64,000 bases of DNA from Gammaproteobacteria bacterium (lineage in GTDB: Bacteria; Pseudomonadota; Gammaproteobacteria; Pseudomonadales; Pseudomonadaceae): NCBI GenBank assembly GCA_903970465.1, contig CAJCIO010000031.1, forward strand, positions 1 to 64,000, in the 5' to 3' direction. Positions 17,411 to 26,884 of this stretch are shown piece by piece (the first letter of the stretch is position 1; each line of letters starts with the position of its first letter). Under the pieces are notes generated by a model. The model worked only from the letters and a program-made list of their open reading frames with translations, made no database searches and was not told the DNA's origin. A program made the position numbers and the translations under genes.

Positions 17411-19279
17411 ATGCTGAACAAATACCCTCTGTGGAAATACATTCTGATCCTGGCGGTGCTGGCGATCGGTTTTATTTATTCCGCACCCAATCTCTATCCT
17501 GACGACGCGGCCATTCAGGTCACTGGCGCGAGCACTGCTTTGCAGGTCTCTCAGGCAGAACTGGATCTGGCGAGCAAAGCGCTCAGCGATGCCGGTATTC
17601 CGGTCAAGGCCGCGGCACTGGCTGCCAATGGCAAAGGCGGGCTGATCCGTCTGCAGAAGTCTGAAGACCAGCTACCGGCCAAGGACGTTGTGCGCAAGGC
17701 CATGGGTGACGATTACGTTGTAGCCCTGAACCTGGCGCCAACCACGCCGAACTGGCTGCGTCATTTGGGCGCGAGCCCGATGAAGCTGGGTCTGGACTTG
17801 TCGGGCGGTGTGCACTTCCTGCTGGCGGTCGACATGGACAAAGCCCTTGAAGCGCGCATGAAGATCTATGACGGCGACGTCAAGACCGCGCTGCGCAAGG
17901 AGCAAGTCCGCTATCGCAGCCTGCCGCCGCAGGATGGCGCGATCGTCCTGGGCTTCGCGGATGACGCCGCTCGCGATCAAGCGCAGGCGATCATCAAGAA
18001 GGCCTACACAGATTTCGTTATTACCCCGTCCGAGCGCGGTGACACGCCGGTGCTGAGCCTGGCGATGACCCCGGCTAAAATTTCCGAGATTCGTGAATAC
18101 TCGCTCAAGCAGAACTTGACCACCGTGCGTAACCGGGTCAACGAACTGGGTGTGGCCGAGCCGCTGGTACAGCGCCAGGGCGCCAACCGTATCGTCGTCG
18201 AGCTGCCAGGCGTGCAAGACACCGCCGAAGCCAAGCGTATCCTGGGCAAAACGGCCAACCTTGAGTTTCGTCTCGGTGCCGGCCCGGATGATTCCCGCGC
18301 GACCACCGAGTCCTTTGAATTCCGTGATGGCAGCCGTCCCCCGGCCGCTGTCGAGCGTGGCCTGATCATCACCGGTGACCAGGTCACCGACGCCCAGGCC
18401 AGCTACGACGAGCACGGCGCGCCGCAAGTGAACATCAAGTTGGATGGTCATGGTGGCGATCTGATGAGCCGCGCCACGCGCAGCAATGTCGGGCGCAGCA
18501 TGGCGGTGATCTTCATCGAGCAGAAGCCGACCACTCGCTACGTCAAGCAGATGGTCGACGGCGTCGAGAAAGACGTCGCCGAGCAGACCTTCACCGAAGA
18601 GAAAAAGATCATCAGCCTGGCGACCATCCAGTCGCCGCTGGGCAGTCAGTTCCGGATCACCGGCCTGAACGGCCAGGGTGAGTCGTCCGAACTGGCCCTG
18701 CTGCTGCGTGCCGGTGGTCTGGCCGCGCCGATGTACTTCGCTGAAGAGCGCACCATCGGCCCGAGCCTGGGTGCCGACAACATCACCAAGGGTACCCATG
18801 CGGCGCTCTGGGGCATGCTGTTCGTGTCGATCTTCATCATGGTCATCTACCGTTTCTTCGGCTTGATCGCGACCGTGGCACTGGCTTTCAACATGGTCAT
18901 GCTGCTGGCGCTGATGTCGCTGCTGGGCGCGACGCTGACCTTGCCGGGTATCGCCGGTATTGTCTTGACCATGGGTATGGCGGTGGACGCCAACGTGCTG
19001 ATCTTCTCGCGGATACGTGAGGAAATTGCCAACGGCATGACCGTGCAGCGCGCGATCCATGAAGGTTTCGACCGTGCTTATACCGCGATCATCGACGCCA
19101 ACCTGACCACCTTGCTGGTGGGCGGTATCCTGTTCGCAATGGGCACCGGGCCGATCAAAGGCTTCGCCGTTACCATGTCCCTCGGGATCTTTACCTCGAT
19201 GTTCACGGCCATCATGGTGACCCGCGCTATGGTCAACCTGATCTATGGCGGGCGTGACTTCAAGAAGTTGTGGATTTAA
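17411..19279 (+). CDS. secD: Protein translocase subunit SecD
   Basis: A 622-residue inner-membrane protein. It starts MLNKYPLWKYILILAVLAIG (first membrane segment), has the periplasmic P1 domain with GLDLSGGVHFLLAVDMD, and five C-terminal membrane segments from about 450 with MGMAVDANVLIFSRIREE, the RND-type motif for proton use. A GTG one codon earlier is an equally possible start. With SecF it pulls translocated proteins into the periplasm using the proton gradient. Nine bases separate it from secF. Confidence 0.97.
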   Translation: MLNKYPLWKYILILAVLAIGFIYSAPNLYPDDAAIQVTGASTALQVSQAELDLASKALSDAGIPVKAAALAANGKGGLIRLQKSEDQLPAKDVVRKAMGDDYVVALNLAPTTPNWLRHLGASPMKLGLDLSGGVHFLLAVDMDKALEARMKIYDGDVKTALRKEQVRYRSLPPQDGAIVLGFADDAARDQAQAIIKKAYTDFVITPSERGDTPVLSLAMTPAKISEIREYSLKQNLTTVRNRVNELGVAEPLVQRQGANRIVVELPGVQDTAEAKRILGKTANLEFRLGAGPDDSRATTESFEFRDGSRPPAAVERGLIITGDQVTDAQASYDEHGAPQVNIKLDGHGGDLMSRATRSNVGRSMAVIFIEQKPTTRYVKQMVDGVEKDVAEQTFTEEKKIISLATIQSPLGSQFRITGLNGQGESSELALLLRAGGLAAPMYFAEERTIGPSLGADNITKGTHAALWGMLFVSIFIMVIYRFFGLIATVALAFNMVMLLALMSLLGATLTLPGIAGIVLTMGMAVDANVLIFSRIREEIANGMTVQRAIHEGFDRAYTAIIDANLTTLLVGGILFAMGTGPIKGFAVTMSLGIFTSMFTAIMVTRAMVNLIYGGRDFKKLWI

Positions 19280-19288
19280 GAGGCTGCC

Positions 19289-20200
19289 ATGATAAAGACC
19301 ATTAACTTCATGGGCGTGCGCAATGTTGCGTTCGCCATCACGGTGCTGCTGACCATCCTTGCGCTGTTCAGCATGTTCCACAAAGGGCTCAACTACGGTC
19401 TCGATTTCACCGGCGGTACGCAGATCGAGCTGACTTACCAGAAGACCGCGGACCTGGATCTGGTGCGCACCGAGCTGACCAAGGCCGGCTATAAAGAGGC
19501 CGTGGTACAGACTTTCGGTTCGACCACTGACTTGCTGGTGCGCATGCCAGGCGAAGACCCGAAACTGGGTCAGGAAGTGGCCGATGCGCTGCGCAAGGTC
19601 GGCGGCGACAATCCGGCAACCGTCAAGCGCGTCGAGTTCGTCGGCCCGCAGGTCGGTGAAGAGCTGCGCGACCAGGGCGGCCTCGGCATGCTCATGGCGC
19701 TGGGCGGCGTGCTGATCTATCTGGCCTTCCGCTTCCAGTGGAAGTTCGCCTTGGGTGCGATCCTGTCGTTGATCCACGACGTCGTGGTGACCGTTGGTTT
19801 GCTCTCGTACTTTCAGATCACCTTCGACCTGACAGTGCTGGCTGCGGTACTGGCGATTATCGGTTACTCGCTCAACGACACCATCGTCGTATTCGACCGG
19901 GTGCGGGAAAACTTCCGCGTGCTGCGCAAGGCTGACCTGATTGAAAACATCAACGTGTCGACCACGCAGACCCTGTTGCGCACCTTGGCTACGTCGATCT
20001 CTACGCTGCTGGCGATCGGCGCGCTGATGATCTTCGCCGGTGACAACCTGTGGGGCTTCTCGCTGGCGCTGTTCATCGGTGTATTGGCGGGTACTTACTC
20101 GTCGATCTACATCGCCAACGTGGTGCTGATCTGGCTGAACCTGAACAGCGAAGATCTGATTCCTGCGACCACGGCTGACAAGGTGGACGATCGTCCTTGA
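19289..20200 (+). CDS. secF: Protein translocase subunit SecF
   Basis: A 303-residue inner-membrane partner of SecD. It has one N-terminal membrane segment (VAFAITVLLTILALFSM), the GLDFTGGTQIEL periplasmic motif, and five C-terminal segments with YSLNDTIVVFDRVRENFR, the SecF counterpart of the SecD proton-relay motif. Directly behind secD and ahead of a strong terminator at 20231-20263, so it is the last gene of the queA-secF operon. Confidence 0.97.
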   Translation: MIKTINFMGVRNVAFAITVLLTILALFSMFHKGLNYGLDFTGGTQIELTYQKTADLDLVRTELTKAGYKEAVVQTFGSTTDLLVRMPGEDPKLGQEVADALRKVGGDNPATVKRVEFVGPQVGEELRDQGGLGMLMALGGVLIYLAFRFQWKFALGAILSLIHDVVVTVGLLSYFQITFDLTVLAAVLAIIGYSLNDTIVVFDRVRENFRVLRKADLIENINVSTTQTLLRTLATSISTLLAIGALMIFAGDNLWGFSLALFIGVLAGTYSSIYIANVVLIWLNLNSEDLIPATTADKVDDRP

Positions 20201-20230
20201 TCGAAGATTGACCTACCATCGGTAGCATAG

Positions 20231-20263
20231 AAAGGCGCGAGCATTGAACTCGCGCCTTTTTTT
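20231..20263 (+). terminator. Rho-independent terminator of the queA-tgt-yajC-secDF operon
   Basis: AGGCGCGAG and CTCGCGCCT pair around a short loop and are followed by T7. It lies 31 bases after the secF stop. Confidence 0.9.
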
Positions 20264-20338
20264 GTGCTCCAAGGCTAGGAGAATCGCGGGGACTCGATTG
20301 AATAAAAAAGCCCCGTTTTCAGTAGTTTGGAGGTTATC

Positions 20339-20872
20339 GTGAACAAGTCGTTGCTGACAGGCGCCGTATTGGGTGCCGTGGTGGTTACCGCCGGTGGCGC
20401 CTTTGCCACCTACAGTCTGGTCAAGGGCCCGGACTCGGCTCAGGTGCTCGCTGTCGAGCCGATCAATCAGCAGATTAAGACGCCTCGCCAGGAATGCAAG
20501 GAGGTCGCCGTGACCCATCGTCGTGCGGTCAAGGATCAACACCAGATCGTCGGCAGCGTGCTAGGCGCTGTGGCTGGCGGGCTGCTGGGCAATCAGATTG
20601 GGGGCGGGCATGGCAAGACGCTGGCCACAGTGGCCGGTGCAGCCGGTGGCGGTTATGCCGGCAACAAGGTGCAGGAGAACATGCAGAACAACGACACCTA
20701 CACCACCAATGAAACGCGCTGCAACACGGTCAACGACATCAGCGACAAGACCGTGGGCTACAACGTCAAGTATCAGTTGAATGGCAAAGTTGGTCAGGTG
20801 CGCATGGATCGCGATCCAGGCGGCTCGATCCCTGTGGATAAGCAGGGTCAGTTGGTCTTGGGGCAGAACTGA
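20339..20872 (+). CDS. Glycine zipper 2TM domain-containing envelope protein
   Basis: A 177-residue protein. The start is fixed at a GTG by GGAGG five bases upstream. The N-terminus VNKSLLTGAVLGAVVVTAGG is a membrane anchor or signal. Residues about 60-110 hold the glycine zipper GSVLGAVAGGLLGNQIGGGH, then GAAGGGYAGNKVQ, the Rick_17kDa/SlyB-like repeat that packs two helices in or on a membrane. The C-terminal part (YNVKYQLNGKVGQVRMDRDPG) is a small soluble domain. No lipobox cysteine is seen. The same type of gene lies between secF and suhB in P. aeruginosa. Envelope role likely; exact job unknown. Confidence 0.88.
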   Translation: MNKSLLTGAVLGAVVVTAGGAFATYSLVKGPDSAQVLAVEPINQQIKTPRQECKEVAVTHRRAVKDQHQIVGSVLGAVAGGLLGNQIGGGHGKTLATVAGAAGGGYAGNKVQENMQNNDTYTTNETRCNTVNDISDKTVGYNVKYQLNGKVGQVRMDRDPGGSIPVDKQGQLVLGQN

Positions 20873-20879
20873 GTCAACG

Positions 20880-20905
20880 GCCTCGCGTCTGGCGGCGAGG
20901 CTTTT
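20880..20905 (+). terminator. Terminator after the glycine zipper gene
   Basis: GCCTCGC and GCGAGGC form a stem followed by TTTT, eight bases after the stop codon. Confidence 0.7.
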
Positions 20906-20913
20906 CAGAGCCA

Positions 20914-20945
20914 TAAAAAAAGCACCCTGCGGGGTGCTTTTTTTA
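20914..20945. terminator. Bidirectional terminator between convergent genes
   Basis: GCACC and GGGTGC form a short GC stem flanked by A7 and T7, 15 bases beyond the suhB stop. It serves both the glycine-zipper gene and suhB. Confidence 0.85.
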
Positions 20946-20958
20946 TTGCAACAACCGA

Positions 20959-21777
20959 TCAGCGCTTGAGCGAAGCCGGCAGGTGCGGTTGGATGGCAGT
21001 CAGTACGGCCTTGAAGCACTTGGTGTTGCCGGCAACGATATGGCCCTTCTCCAGGAAGTCGTGACCGCCGGTGAAGTCGCTCACCAAGCCGCCGGCTTCT
21101 TGAATCAACAGCACGCCTGCAGCCATATCCCACTCCGACAGGCCCGATTCCCAGAACGCATCGAAGCGACCGGCAGCCACATAGGCCAGGTCGAGGCTGG
21201 CAGCGCCGGCGCGGCGGATGCCGGCGGTCTGGCCGACCAGTGCACGGAACATGCCCAGGTAGTTGTCGAGGTTGTCCATCTGATCGTCGCGGAACGGGAA
21301 GCCGGTGCCCAGCAGTGCGCCATCAAGGCTGGTGCGCGGGCTGACGCGCAGACGGCGGCCGTTGAGTTGCGCGCCACGGCCGCGGCTGGCGGTGAATTCT
21401 TCCTGGCGCACTGGGTCCAGCACGACGGCGTGTTCCAGGCGGCCGCGGTATTTGCACGCGATGCTCACGGCAAAGTGCGGTACACCGCGCAGGAAGTTGG
21501 TGGTGCCGTCCAGCGGATCGATGATCCACAGGTACTCTTCGCCTTCGATGCCGGTGCCGGCGTGCAGGCCGGTTTCTTCACCGCGGATCGAGTGGTTCGG
21601 GTACGCCTTGCGCAGGATGTCGATGATTTTCTGTTCGGCGGCACGATCGACTTCGGACACGTAGTCCTTGGCGTCTTTCTCATCGACCTTGATGGTATCC
21701 AGGCGCTCGATGGAGCGGAAAATCAATTCGCTGGCGCTGCGGGCGGCGCGCAGCGCGATAGTCAGCATGGGCTGCAT
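20959..21777 (-). CDS. suhB: Inositol-1-monophosphatase family protein SuhB
   Basis: A 272-residue protein with the Li-sensitive phosphatase motifs: GEETG near 70, WIIDPLDGTTNFLRG near 88-102 and WDMAAGVLLIQEAGG near 222. These bind the Mg ions. SuhB dephosphorylates inositol phosphates and also acts in rRNA transcription antitermination with NusA/NusB; in P. aeruginosa it affects virulence gene expression. It is divergent from trmJ with a 146-bp promoter region between them. Confidence 0.96.
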   Translation of the reverse strand: MQPMLTIALRAARSASELIFRSIERLDTIKVDEKDAKDYVSEVDRAAEQKIIDILRKAYPNHSIRGEETGLHAGTGIEGEEYLWIIDPLDGTTNFLRGVPHFAVSIACKYRGRLEHAVVLDPVRQEEFTASRGRGAQLNGRRLRVSPRTSLDGALLGTGFPFRDDQMDNLDNYLGMFRALVGQTAGIRRAGAASLDLAYVAAGRFDAFWESGLSEWDMAAGVLLIQEAGGLVSDFTGGHDFLEKGHIVAGNTKCFKAVLTAIQPHLPASLKR

Positions 21778-21923
21778 GGACGTTTCACCTAAGGTCGTTA
21801 AAGAAAGCCGAACATTCTAACAGAAAAGTTTCTCTGAAGAAGGGCGGCGTGCGCATTGCATAGCGTAACCCAGGTGGCTTCTGTAAGATTTGCCTCCTTT
21901 CTCCCTGTTCGAGAGCGCTTGCG

Positions 21924-22697
21924 GTGCTGGAAAATATTCGTGTCGTGCTAGTCAATACCAGTCATCCGGGCAATATCGGCGGCGCCGCGCGGGCCATGAA
22001 AAACATGGGCCTGTCGCGGTTGGTGCTGGTCGATCCGCAGCAGTTTCCTCATCACGAGGCCGACGCACGGGCCTCGGGTGCCAGCGATATCCTCGAATCG
22101 GCGCAAGTGGTGGCAACGCTGGAGGATGCCTTGGTGGGCTGCAGCCTGGTACTTGGTACCAGTGCGCGCGATCGTCGGATTCCCTGGCCGTTGCTGGATC
22201 CGCGCGAGTGCGGGGCCAAGTCCGTCGAGGAGGCAGGGCAGGGGCTCGAAGTGGCGTTGGTGTTCGGCCGTGAGTACGCCGGCCTGACCAACGAGGAACT
22301 GCAGCGCTGTCACTACCATGTGCATATTCCGTCGAATCCGGATTTCAGCTCGCTCAATCTTGCGGCGGCCGTTCAGGTGTTGGGTTACGAGGTGCGCATG
22401 GCGTGGCTGGCGGCCGAGGGGCAGCCGTCCAAGGTCGAGAAAGAGGAGCTCAATGCGCCGGGTAACGACACGTTGTCGACCAGCGATGAGATGGAGCGCT
22501 TCTACGGTCAGCTGGAGCAGACGCTGGAGGGGATCGGTTTTCTCGATCCATCCAATCCGCGGCATTTGATGGCTCGTCTGCGGCGTCTGTACGGGCGCAG
22601 CGCGATAAGCCGTTCGGAGATGAATATTCTGCGTGGCATCCTCACCGAAACCCAGAAGGTGGTGCGCGGCGAGCCCCACAAGCGTAAGGACAAATGA
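21924..22697 (+). CDS. trmJ: tRNA (cytidine/uridine-2'-O-)-methyltransferase TrmJ
   Basis: A 257-residue SPOUT methyltransferase starting at GTG. The TrmH-type knot is visible in [20 protein letters not shown], then [15 protein letters not shown] and [23 protein letters not shown]. It methylates the 2'-O of residue 32 in several tRNAs. The C-terminal helical extension ([17 protein letters not shown]) is typical of TrmJ. Its stop overlaps the cysE start by four bases, which is the conserved trmJ-cysE-iscR order. Confidence 0.95.
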   Translation: MLENIRVVLVNTSHPGNIGGAARAMKNMGLSRLVLVDPQQFPHHEADARASGASDILESAQVVATLEDALVGCSLVLGTSARDRRIPWPLLDPRECGAKSVEEAGQGLEVALVFGREYAGLTNEELQRCHYHVHIPSNPDFSSLNLAAAVQVLGYEVRMAWLAAEGQPSKVEKEELNAPGNDTLSTSDEMERFYGQLEQTLEGIGFLDPSNPRHLMARLRRLYGRSAISRSEMNILRGILTETQKVVRGEPHKRKDK

Positions 22698-23473
22698 TGT
22701 TCGAGCGAGTACGTGAAGATATCCAGAGCGTGTTCCATCGGGATCCGGCGGCGCGCAACGCCTTTGAGGTACTGACCTGTTACCCGGGGCTGCACGCTAT
22801 CTGGCTGCATCATGCCGCCCATGCGTTGTGGGTGCGGGATTGGAAGTGGGTTGCGCGGATGGTGTCCAATTTCAGTCGCTGGTTGACCGGCATCGAGATT
22901 CATCCGGGTGCTAAGGTCGGGCGGCGTTTCTTCATCGACCACGGCATGGGCATCGTCATCGGCGAGACGGTAGAGATCGGTGATGATGTGACGCTGTATC
23001 AGGGCGTGACCTTGGGCGGCACCAGCTGGAATGCTGGCAAGCGCCATCCGACGCTGGAGGACGGTGTGGTGGTGGGTGCCGGTGCCAAGGTGTTGGGGCC
23101 GTTCACGGTCGGCGCCGGGGCCAAGATCGGCTCCAACGCCGTGGTCACCAAAGCGGTACCAGCGGGCGCCACTGCGGTGGGTATTCCGGGGCGAATCATC
23201 ACCCGTACCGACGCGGTACAGGACGCCAACCGCAAGGCCATGGCCGAAAAGATCGGCTTTGAGGCCTATGGGGTGAGCGAGGACATGCCTGATCCGATCG
23301 CCAAGGCCATCGGGCAGTTACTGGATCATCTGCATGCGGTGGACGGGCGCCTGGAGGGAGTGTGCGGCGCGCTCAGCAAGCTGGACAGTGATTATTGCGC
23401 GAAGGACCTGCCCGAGTTGCGTGATGAAGATTTTGAGTGCGTACAGGAGCAAGAGCACAAGGCTCAGGCTTGA
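22694..23473 (+). CDS. cysE: Serine O-acetyltransferase
   Basis: A 259-residue protein. It makes O-acetylserine from serine and acetyl-CoA, the precursor for cysteine synthesis. The left-handed beta-helix is visible as hexapeptide repeats from about residue 65 ([20 protein letters not shown], then [20 protein letters not shown]) and ends in [14 protein letters not shown] [18 protein letters not shown]; the active-site His is in DHGMG. Two ATG codons are adjacent (22694, 22697); either may be used. Placed directly before the isc operon, it supplies the cysteine that IscS uses. Confidence 0.95.
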   Translation: MMFERVREDIQSVFHRDPAARNAFEVLTCYPGLHAIWLHHAAHALWVRDWKWVARMVSNFSRWLTGIEIHPGAKVGRRFFIDHGMGIVIGETVEIGDDVTLYQGVTLGGTSWNAGKRHPTLEDGVVVGAGAKVLGPFTVGAGAKIGSNAVVTKAVPAGATAVGIPGRIITRTDAVQDANRKAMAEKIGFEAYGVSEDMPDPIAKAIGQLLDHLHAVDGRLEGVCGALSKLDSDYCAKDLPELRDEDFECVQEQEHKAQA

Positions 23474-23495
23474 CCGGTTGGGTCTCAGGGTGGGC

Positions 23496-23550
23496 CTCTG
23501 CTCGAGCAGAGCTCACTCCCGCACTGTCTGACGTGCTTGTGAGTGCGGGC
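23496..23550. other. Palindrome pair between cysE and iscR
   Basis: CTCTGCTCGAGCAGAG (23496-23511) is a perfect 16-bp palindrome. Just after it CCCGCACT and AGTGCGGG form a second hairpin. Neither has a T-run. They may end cysE transcription or process the transcript. Confidence 0.4.
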
Positions 23551-23677
23551 TCTCCCCGCGAACAGGGTCACCGCCAGTCTTCAACCTGGCGCGCCAAGCC
23601 ACCTCCCAAAGCAACCATTAGTTTGCTATCATCCGGCCGCCGTCAAGCCCGCAATCCCGAGTAAAACGCTTGGTCTT

Positions 23678-23702
23678 ATAGTTGACTAAAACCCTCGGGA
23701 AT
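23678..23702 (+). promoter_or_regulatory. IscR type-1 binding site overlapping the isc promoter
   Basis: ATAGTTGACTAAAACCCTCG and the next five bases match the IscR type-1 consensus well in the first half (ATA-S-YY-GACT) and partly in the second. TTGACT inside it (23682-23687) is also a -35 element, 17 bases from CATACT (23705-23710). Binding of [2Fe-2S]-IscR there would block the promoter, the known feedback loop for this operon. Confidence 0.7.
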
Positions 23703-23750
23703 TGCATACTTCCGACATGCCGACACTCCATTTCCCTCGTGGTACCGACC

Positions 23751-24242
23751 ATGCGACTGACAACTAAAGGCCGATACGCCGTGACCGCCATGCTCGATCT
23801 GGCGTTGCATGCGCAGAAGGGCCCGGTCTCGCTGGCCGACATTTCCGAGCGCCAGGGTATTTCCCTGTCGTACCTCGAGCAGCTGTTCGCCAAGTTGCGC
23901 CGCCGCAATCTGGTGTCCAGCGTTCGCGGCCCTGGTGGTGGTTACCAGCTCTCCCGGGAAATGGAAGGTATTCAGGTCGCCCAGGTCATTGACGCCGTCA
24001 ACGAGTCGGTCGATGCCACCCGATGCCAGGGGCTGGGCGATTGCCATGCCGGAGACACCTGCCTGACCCACCATCTGTGGTGTGATCTCAGCCAGCAGAT
24101 TCACGAATTCTTGAGCGGTATCAGTCTGGCGGATCTTGTGACTCGCCGTGAGGTGCAAGAAGTCGCCCAGCGTCAGGACCAGCGCCGTTGCAATGGTCGG
24201 TCGCCCTTAATGGACAAGATTGAAACGTCCGCCGTCGAATAG
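23751..24242 (+). CDS. iscR: Fe-S cluster assembly transcriptional regulator IscR
   Basis: A 163-residue Rrf2-family regulator. It has the winged HTH ([20 protein letters not shown] then [20 protein letters not shown]) and the three cluster cysteines in [15 protein letters not shown] near residues 92-104. It senses the [2Fe-2S] supply and represses its own operon through the site just upstream. ATG at 23751 is used; the longer in-frame start would lie inside the promoter. First gene of the isc operon, 43 bases before iscS. Confidence 0.97.
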   Translation: MRLTTKGRYAVTAMLDLALHAQKGPVSLADISERQGISLSYLEQLFAKLRRRNLVSSVRGPGGGYQLSREMEGIQVAQVIDAVNESVDATRCQGLGDCHAGDTCLTHHLWCDLSQQIHEFLSGISLADLVTRREVQEVAQRQDQRRCNGRSPLMDKIETSAVE

Positions 24243-24285
24243 CCGCCACTTACGAGCGGTGCTCGAGCCTGATAGGAGATATTCA

Positions 24286-25500
24286 ATGAAGTTGCCAATT
24301 TACCTCGATTACTCCGCGACCACCCCGGTTGATCCGCGTGTCGCGCAAAAAATGATCGAATGCCTGACTGTCGAAGGTAACTTCGGCAACCCGGCGTCGC
24401 GCTCCCATGTGTTTGGCTGGAAAGCCGAAGAAGCGGTCGAGAACGCTCGTCGTCAGGTCGCTGACCTGGTCAACGCCGATCCCCGCGAAATCGTCTGGAC
24501 CAGCGGTGCCACCGAGTCCGACAACCTGGCCATCAAGGGTGTCGCGCACTTCTACAGCACCAAGGGCAAGCACATCATCACCACCAAGATCGAGCACAAG
24601 GCGGTCCTGGACACCACGCGTCAACTGGAGCGTGAAGGTTTCGAAATAACCTACATCGAGCCTCGCGAAGACGGCCTGGTGACCGCCGAGATGATCGAAG
24701 CGGTCATGCGCGATGACACCATCCTGGTTTCGGTGATTCACGTGAACAACGAAATCGGCGTCATCAACGACATCGCCGCCATCGGCGAGCTGACCCGCTC
24801 GCGCGGCGTCCTGTTCCATGTCGATGCTGCGCAGTCCACCGGCAAGGTCGCCATCGACCTGGCGGCCCTCAAGGTCGACCTGATGTCGTTCTCCGCCCAC
24901 AAGACCTACGGCCCTAAAGGTATCGGCGCTCTTTATGTCAGCCGCAAGCCGCGCGTACGTCTTGAGGCAGCCATGCACGGCGGCGGTCACGAGCGCGGCA
25001 TGCGTTCCGGCACCCTGGCCACCCACCAGATCGTCGGCATGGGCGAAGCGTTCGCCGTCGCCAAGGCTGAAATGGCCAGCGAAAACATCCGCATCAAGGC
25101 CCTCAGTGACCGCTTCTACAAGCAGGTCGAGCACCTTGAAGAGCTCTACGTCAACGGCAGCATGACTGCCCGTGTACCGCACAACCTGAACTTGAGCTTC
25201 AACTACGTCGAAGGCGAATCGCTGATCATGGCCCTCAAGGACCTGGCAGTGTCTTCGGGTTCGGCGTGCACCTCTGCATCCCTGGAACCTTCGTACGTAC
25301 TGCGCGCCCTGGGCCGCAACGACGAACTGGCGCACAGCTCGATCCGTTTCACCTTCGGCCGTTTCACCACCGAAGAAGACGTCGACTATGCCGCTGCCAA
25401 GGTCTGCGAGGCCGTCACCAAGCTGCGTGCTCTTTCGCCGCTGTGGGACATGTACAAAGACGGCGTCGACATTTCGAAAATCGAGTGGGCGGCGCACTAA
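24286..25500 (+). CDS. iscS: Cysteine desulfurase IscS
   Basis: A 404-residue PLP enzyme that takes sulfur from cysteine and hands it to IscU and other acceptors. Seen are [19 protein letters not shown], the PLP lysine in [12 protein letters not shown] near residue 206, and the mobile-loop cysteine in [21 protein letters not shown] near 328, all IscS landmarks. AGGAG lies seven bases before the ATG; an earlier in-frame start overlaps iscR and is rejected. Confidence 0.98.
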   Translation: MKLPIYLDYSATTPVDPRVAQKMIECLTVEGNFGNPASRSHVFGWKAEEAVENARRQVADLVNADPREIVWTSGATESDNLAIKGVAHFYSTKGKHIITTKIEHKAVLDTTRQLEREGFEITYIEPREDGLVTAEMIEAVMRDDTILVSVIHVNNEIGVINDIAAIGELTRSRGVLFHVDAAQSTGKVAIDLAALKVDLMSFSAHKTYGPKGIGALYVSRKPRVRLEAAMHGGGHERGMRSGTLATHQIVGMGEAFAVAKAEMASENIRIKALSDRFYKQVEHLEELYVNGSMTARVPHNLNLSFNYVEGESLIMALKDLAVSSGSACTSASLEPSYVLRALGRNDELAHSSIRFTFGRFTTEEDVDYAAAKVCEAVTKLRALSPLWDMYKDGVDISKIEWAAH

Positions 25501-25547
25501 GTAGCCGTCGCCAAGAACGGCTCTCTGATGAGTGAGGATTAAGTACC

Positions 25548-25934
25548 ATGGCTTACAGCGAAAAGGTCATCGACCACTACGAAAACCCGCGCAACGTCGG
25601 CAAGATGGACGCTGAAGACGCGGACGTCGGCACCGGCATGGTCGGTGCTCCGGCCTGCGGCGACGTGATGCGCTTGCAGATTCGCGTCAACGACGCCGGC
25701 ATCATCGAAGATGCCAAGTTCAAGACTTACGGCTGCGGTTCTGCCATTGCTTCCAGCTCCCTCGCTACCGAGTGGATGAAGGGCAAGTCCCTGGACGAAG
25801 CCGTGACCATCAGCAATACCCAACTGGCAGAAGAACTGGCCTTGCCGCCGGTCAAGATCCACTGCTCGGTACTTGCTGAAGACGCCATCAAGGCGGCGGT
25901 CAAGGATTACAAGCAGAAGAAAGGCTTGATCTAA
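25548..25934 (+). CDS. iscU: Fe-S cluster scaffold protein IscU
   Basis: A 128-residue scaffold on which the [2Fe-2S] cluster is built. The three cluster cysteines are in APACGDVMRL, YGCGSAIASSS and PVKIHCSVLAED, and the HscA-recognition motif LPPVK precedes the last cysteine. Length and start (MAYSEKVIDHYENPRNVG) are those of the family. Confidence 0.98.
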   Translation: MAYSEKVIDHYENPRNVGKMDAEDADVGTGMVGAPACGDVMRLQIRVNDAGIIEDAKFKTYGCGSAIASSSLATEWMKGKSLDEAVTISNTQLAEELALPPVKIHCSVLAEDAIKAAVKDYKQKKGLI

Positions 25935-25986
25935 GCTGCAGTTCTGGCACGTAACGTAACTGGCATCTAACAGTTAAGGAACCACG

Positions 25987-26310
25987 ATGGCTATCAGCAT
26001 GACAGAAGCCGCCGCCAACCATGTCCGCCGCTCCCTCGCGGGCCGCGGCAAGGGGGACGGCATCCGCCTGGGTGTACGCACCACCGGTTGCTCGGGGCTT
26101 GCCTACGTTCTGGAGTTCGTTGACGCGGCAGACAGCGAAGACGAAGTCTTCGAAAACCACGGTGTCAAGGTGATCATTGATCCCAAGAGCCTGGTCTATC
26201 TGGACGGCACCGAGTTGGATTTCGTCAAGGAAGGGTTGAACGAAGGCTTCAAGTTCAACAACCCCAACGTGCGCGGTGAATGTGGCTGCGGCGAAAGCTT
26301 CAACATCTGA
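25987..26310 (+). CDS. iscA: Iron-sulfur cluster assembly protein IscA
   Basis: A 107-residue A-type carrier. The cysteines are in [13 protein letters not shown] near 35 and in the C-terminal CGCGESF. IscA passes clusters to target proteins and is needed for [4Fe-4S] formation. An AAGGAACCACG ribosome-binding region precedes the ATG; it is 52 bases after iscU. Confidence 0.98.
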   Translation: MAISMTEAAANHVRRSLAGRGKGDGIRLGVRTTGCSGLAYVLEFVDAADSEDEVFENHGVKVIIDPKSLVYLDGTELDFVKEGLNEGFKFNNPNVRGECGCGESFNI

Positions 26311-26321
26311 GGCTGATAGCT

Positions 26322-26843
26322 GTGGGTACTCCTTGTCATTACGCCTTGTTCGACTTGCAGCCTGCTTTCAAGCTGGATCTCGAGCAGTTGGCCGTTCGTT
26401 ATCGCGAACTCGCACGTGAAGTTCACCCTGATCGCTTTGCCGACGCTTCCGAGCGTGAGCAGCGTCAGGCTCTGGAGAAGTCGGCTGGCCTGAACGAGGC
26501 CTACCAGACGCTCAAGAACGCCCCCAAGCGTGCTCGCTATCTGCTGTCCATCAGTGGCTCGGAAGTGCCCCAGGAAGTCACGGTGCACGACCCGGAGTTC
26601 CTGATGCAGCAGCTTGAACTGCGTGAAGAGCTCGAAGACCTGCAGGACAGCGCCGATGTGGCGGGTGTCGCGGTATTCAAGCGGCGTTTGAAGGTGGCCC
26701 AGGACGAACTCAACGACAGCTTCGCCGCTTGTTGGGATGATGCAGCGCAACGCGAACAGGCCGAACGCCTGATGCGGCGCATGCAGTTCCTCGACAAGCT
26801 CTCTTACGAAGTGCGCCAGCTCGAAGAGCGCCTCGACGATTAA
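26322..26843 (+). CDS. hscB: Fe-S protein assembly co-chaperone HscB
   Basis: A 173-residue J-domain protein starting at GTG, 11 bases after iscA. The J domain (residues 1-75) has the HPD motif in [12 protein letters not shown]. The C-terminal three-helix part ([18 protein letters not shown]...) binds IscU and delivers it to HscA. Starting further upstream would overlap iscA and lacks similarity. Confidence 0.95.
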   Translation: MGTPCHYALFDLQPAFKLDLEQLAVRYRELAREVHPDRFADASEREQRQALEKSAGLNEAYQTLKNAPKRARYLLSISGSEVPQEVTVHDPEFLMQQLELREELEDLQDSADVAGVAVFKRRLKVAQDELNDSFAACWDDAAQREQAERLMRRMQFLDKLSYEVRQLEERLDD

Positions 26844-26884
26844 CCCAGTGTGGCTCCGGTTGCACCCCTGATATTCAGATAAGC

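Noticed and set aside
17672..19777. A 701-codon open frame on the minus strand across secD and secF
   Set aside because: Antisense to well-supported membrane protein genes; composition (H, Q, R, D rich) is that of a shadow frame.
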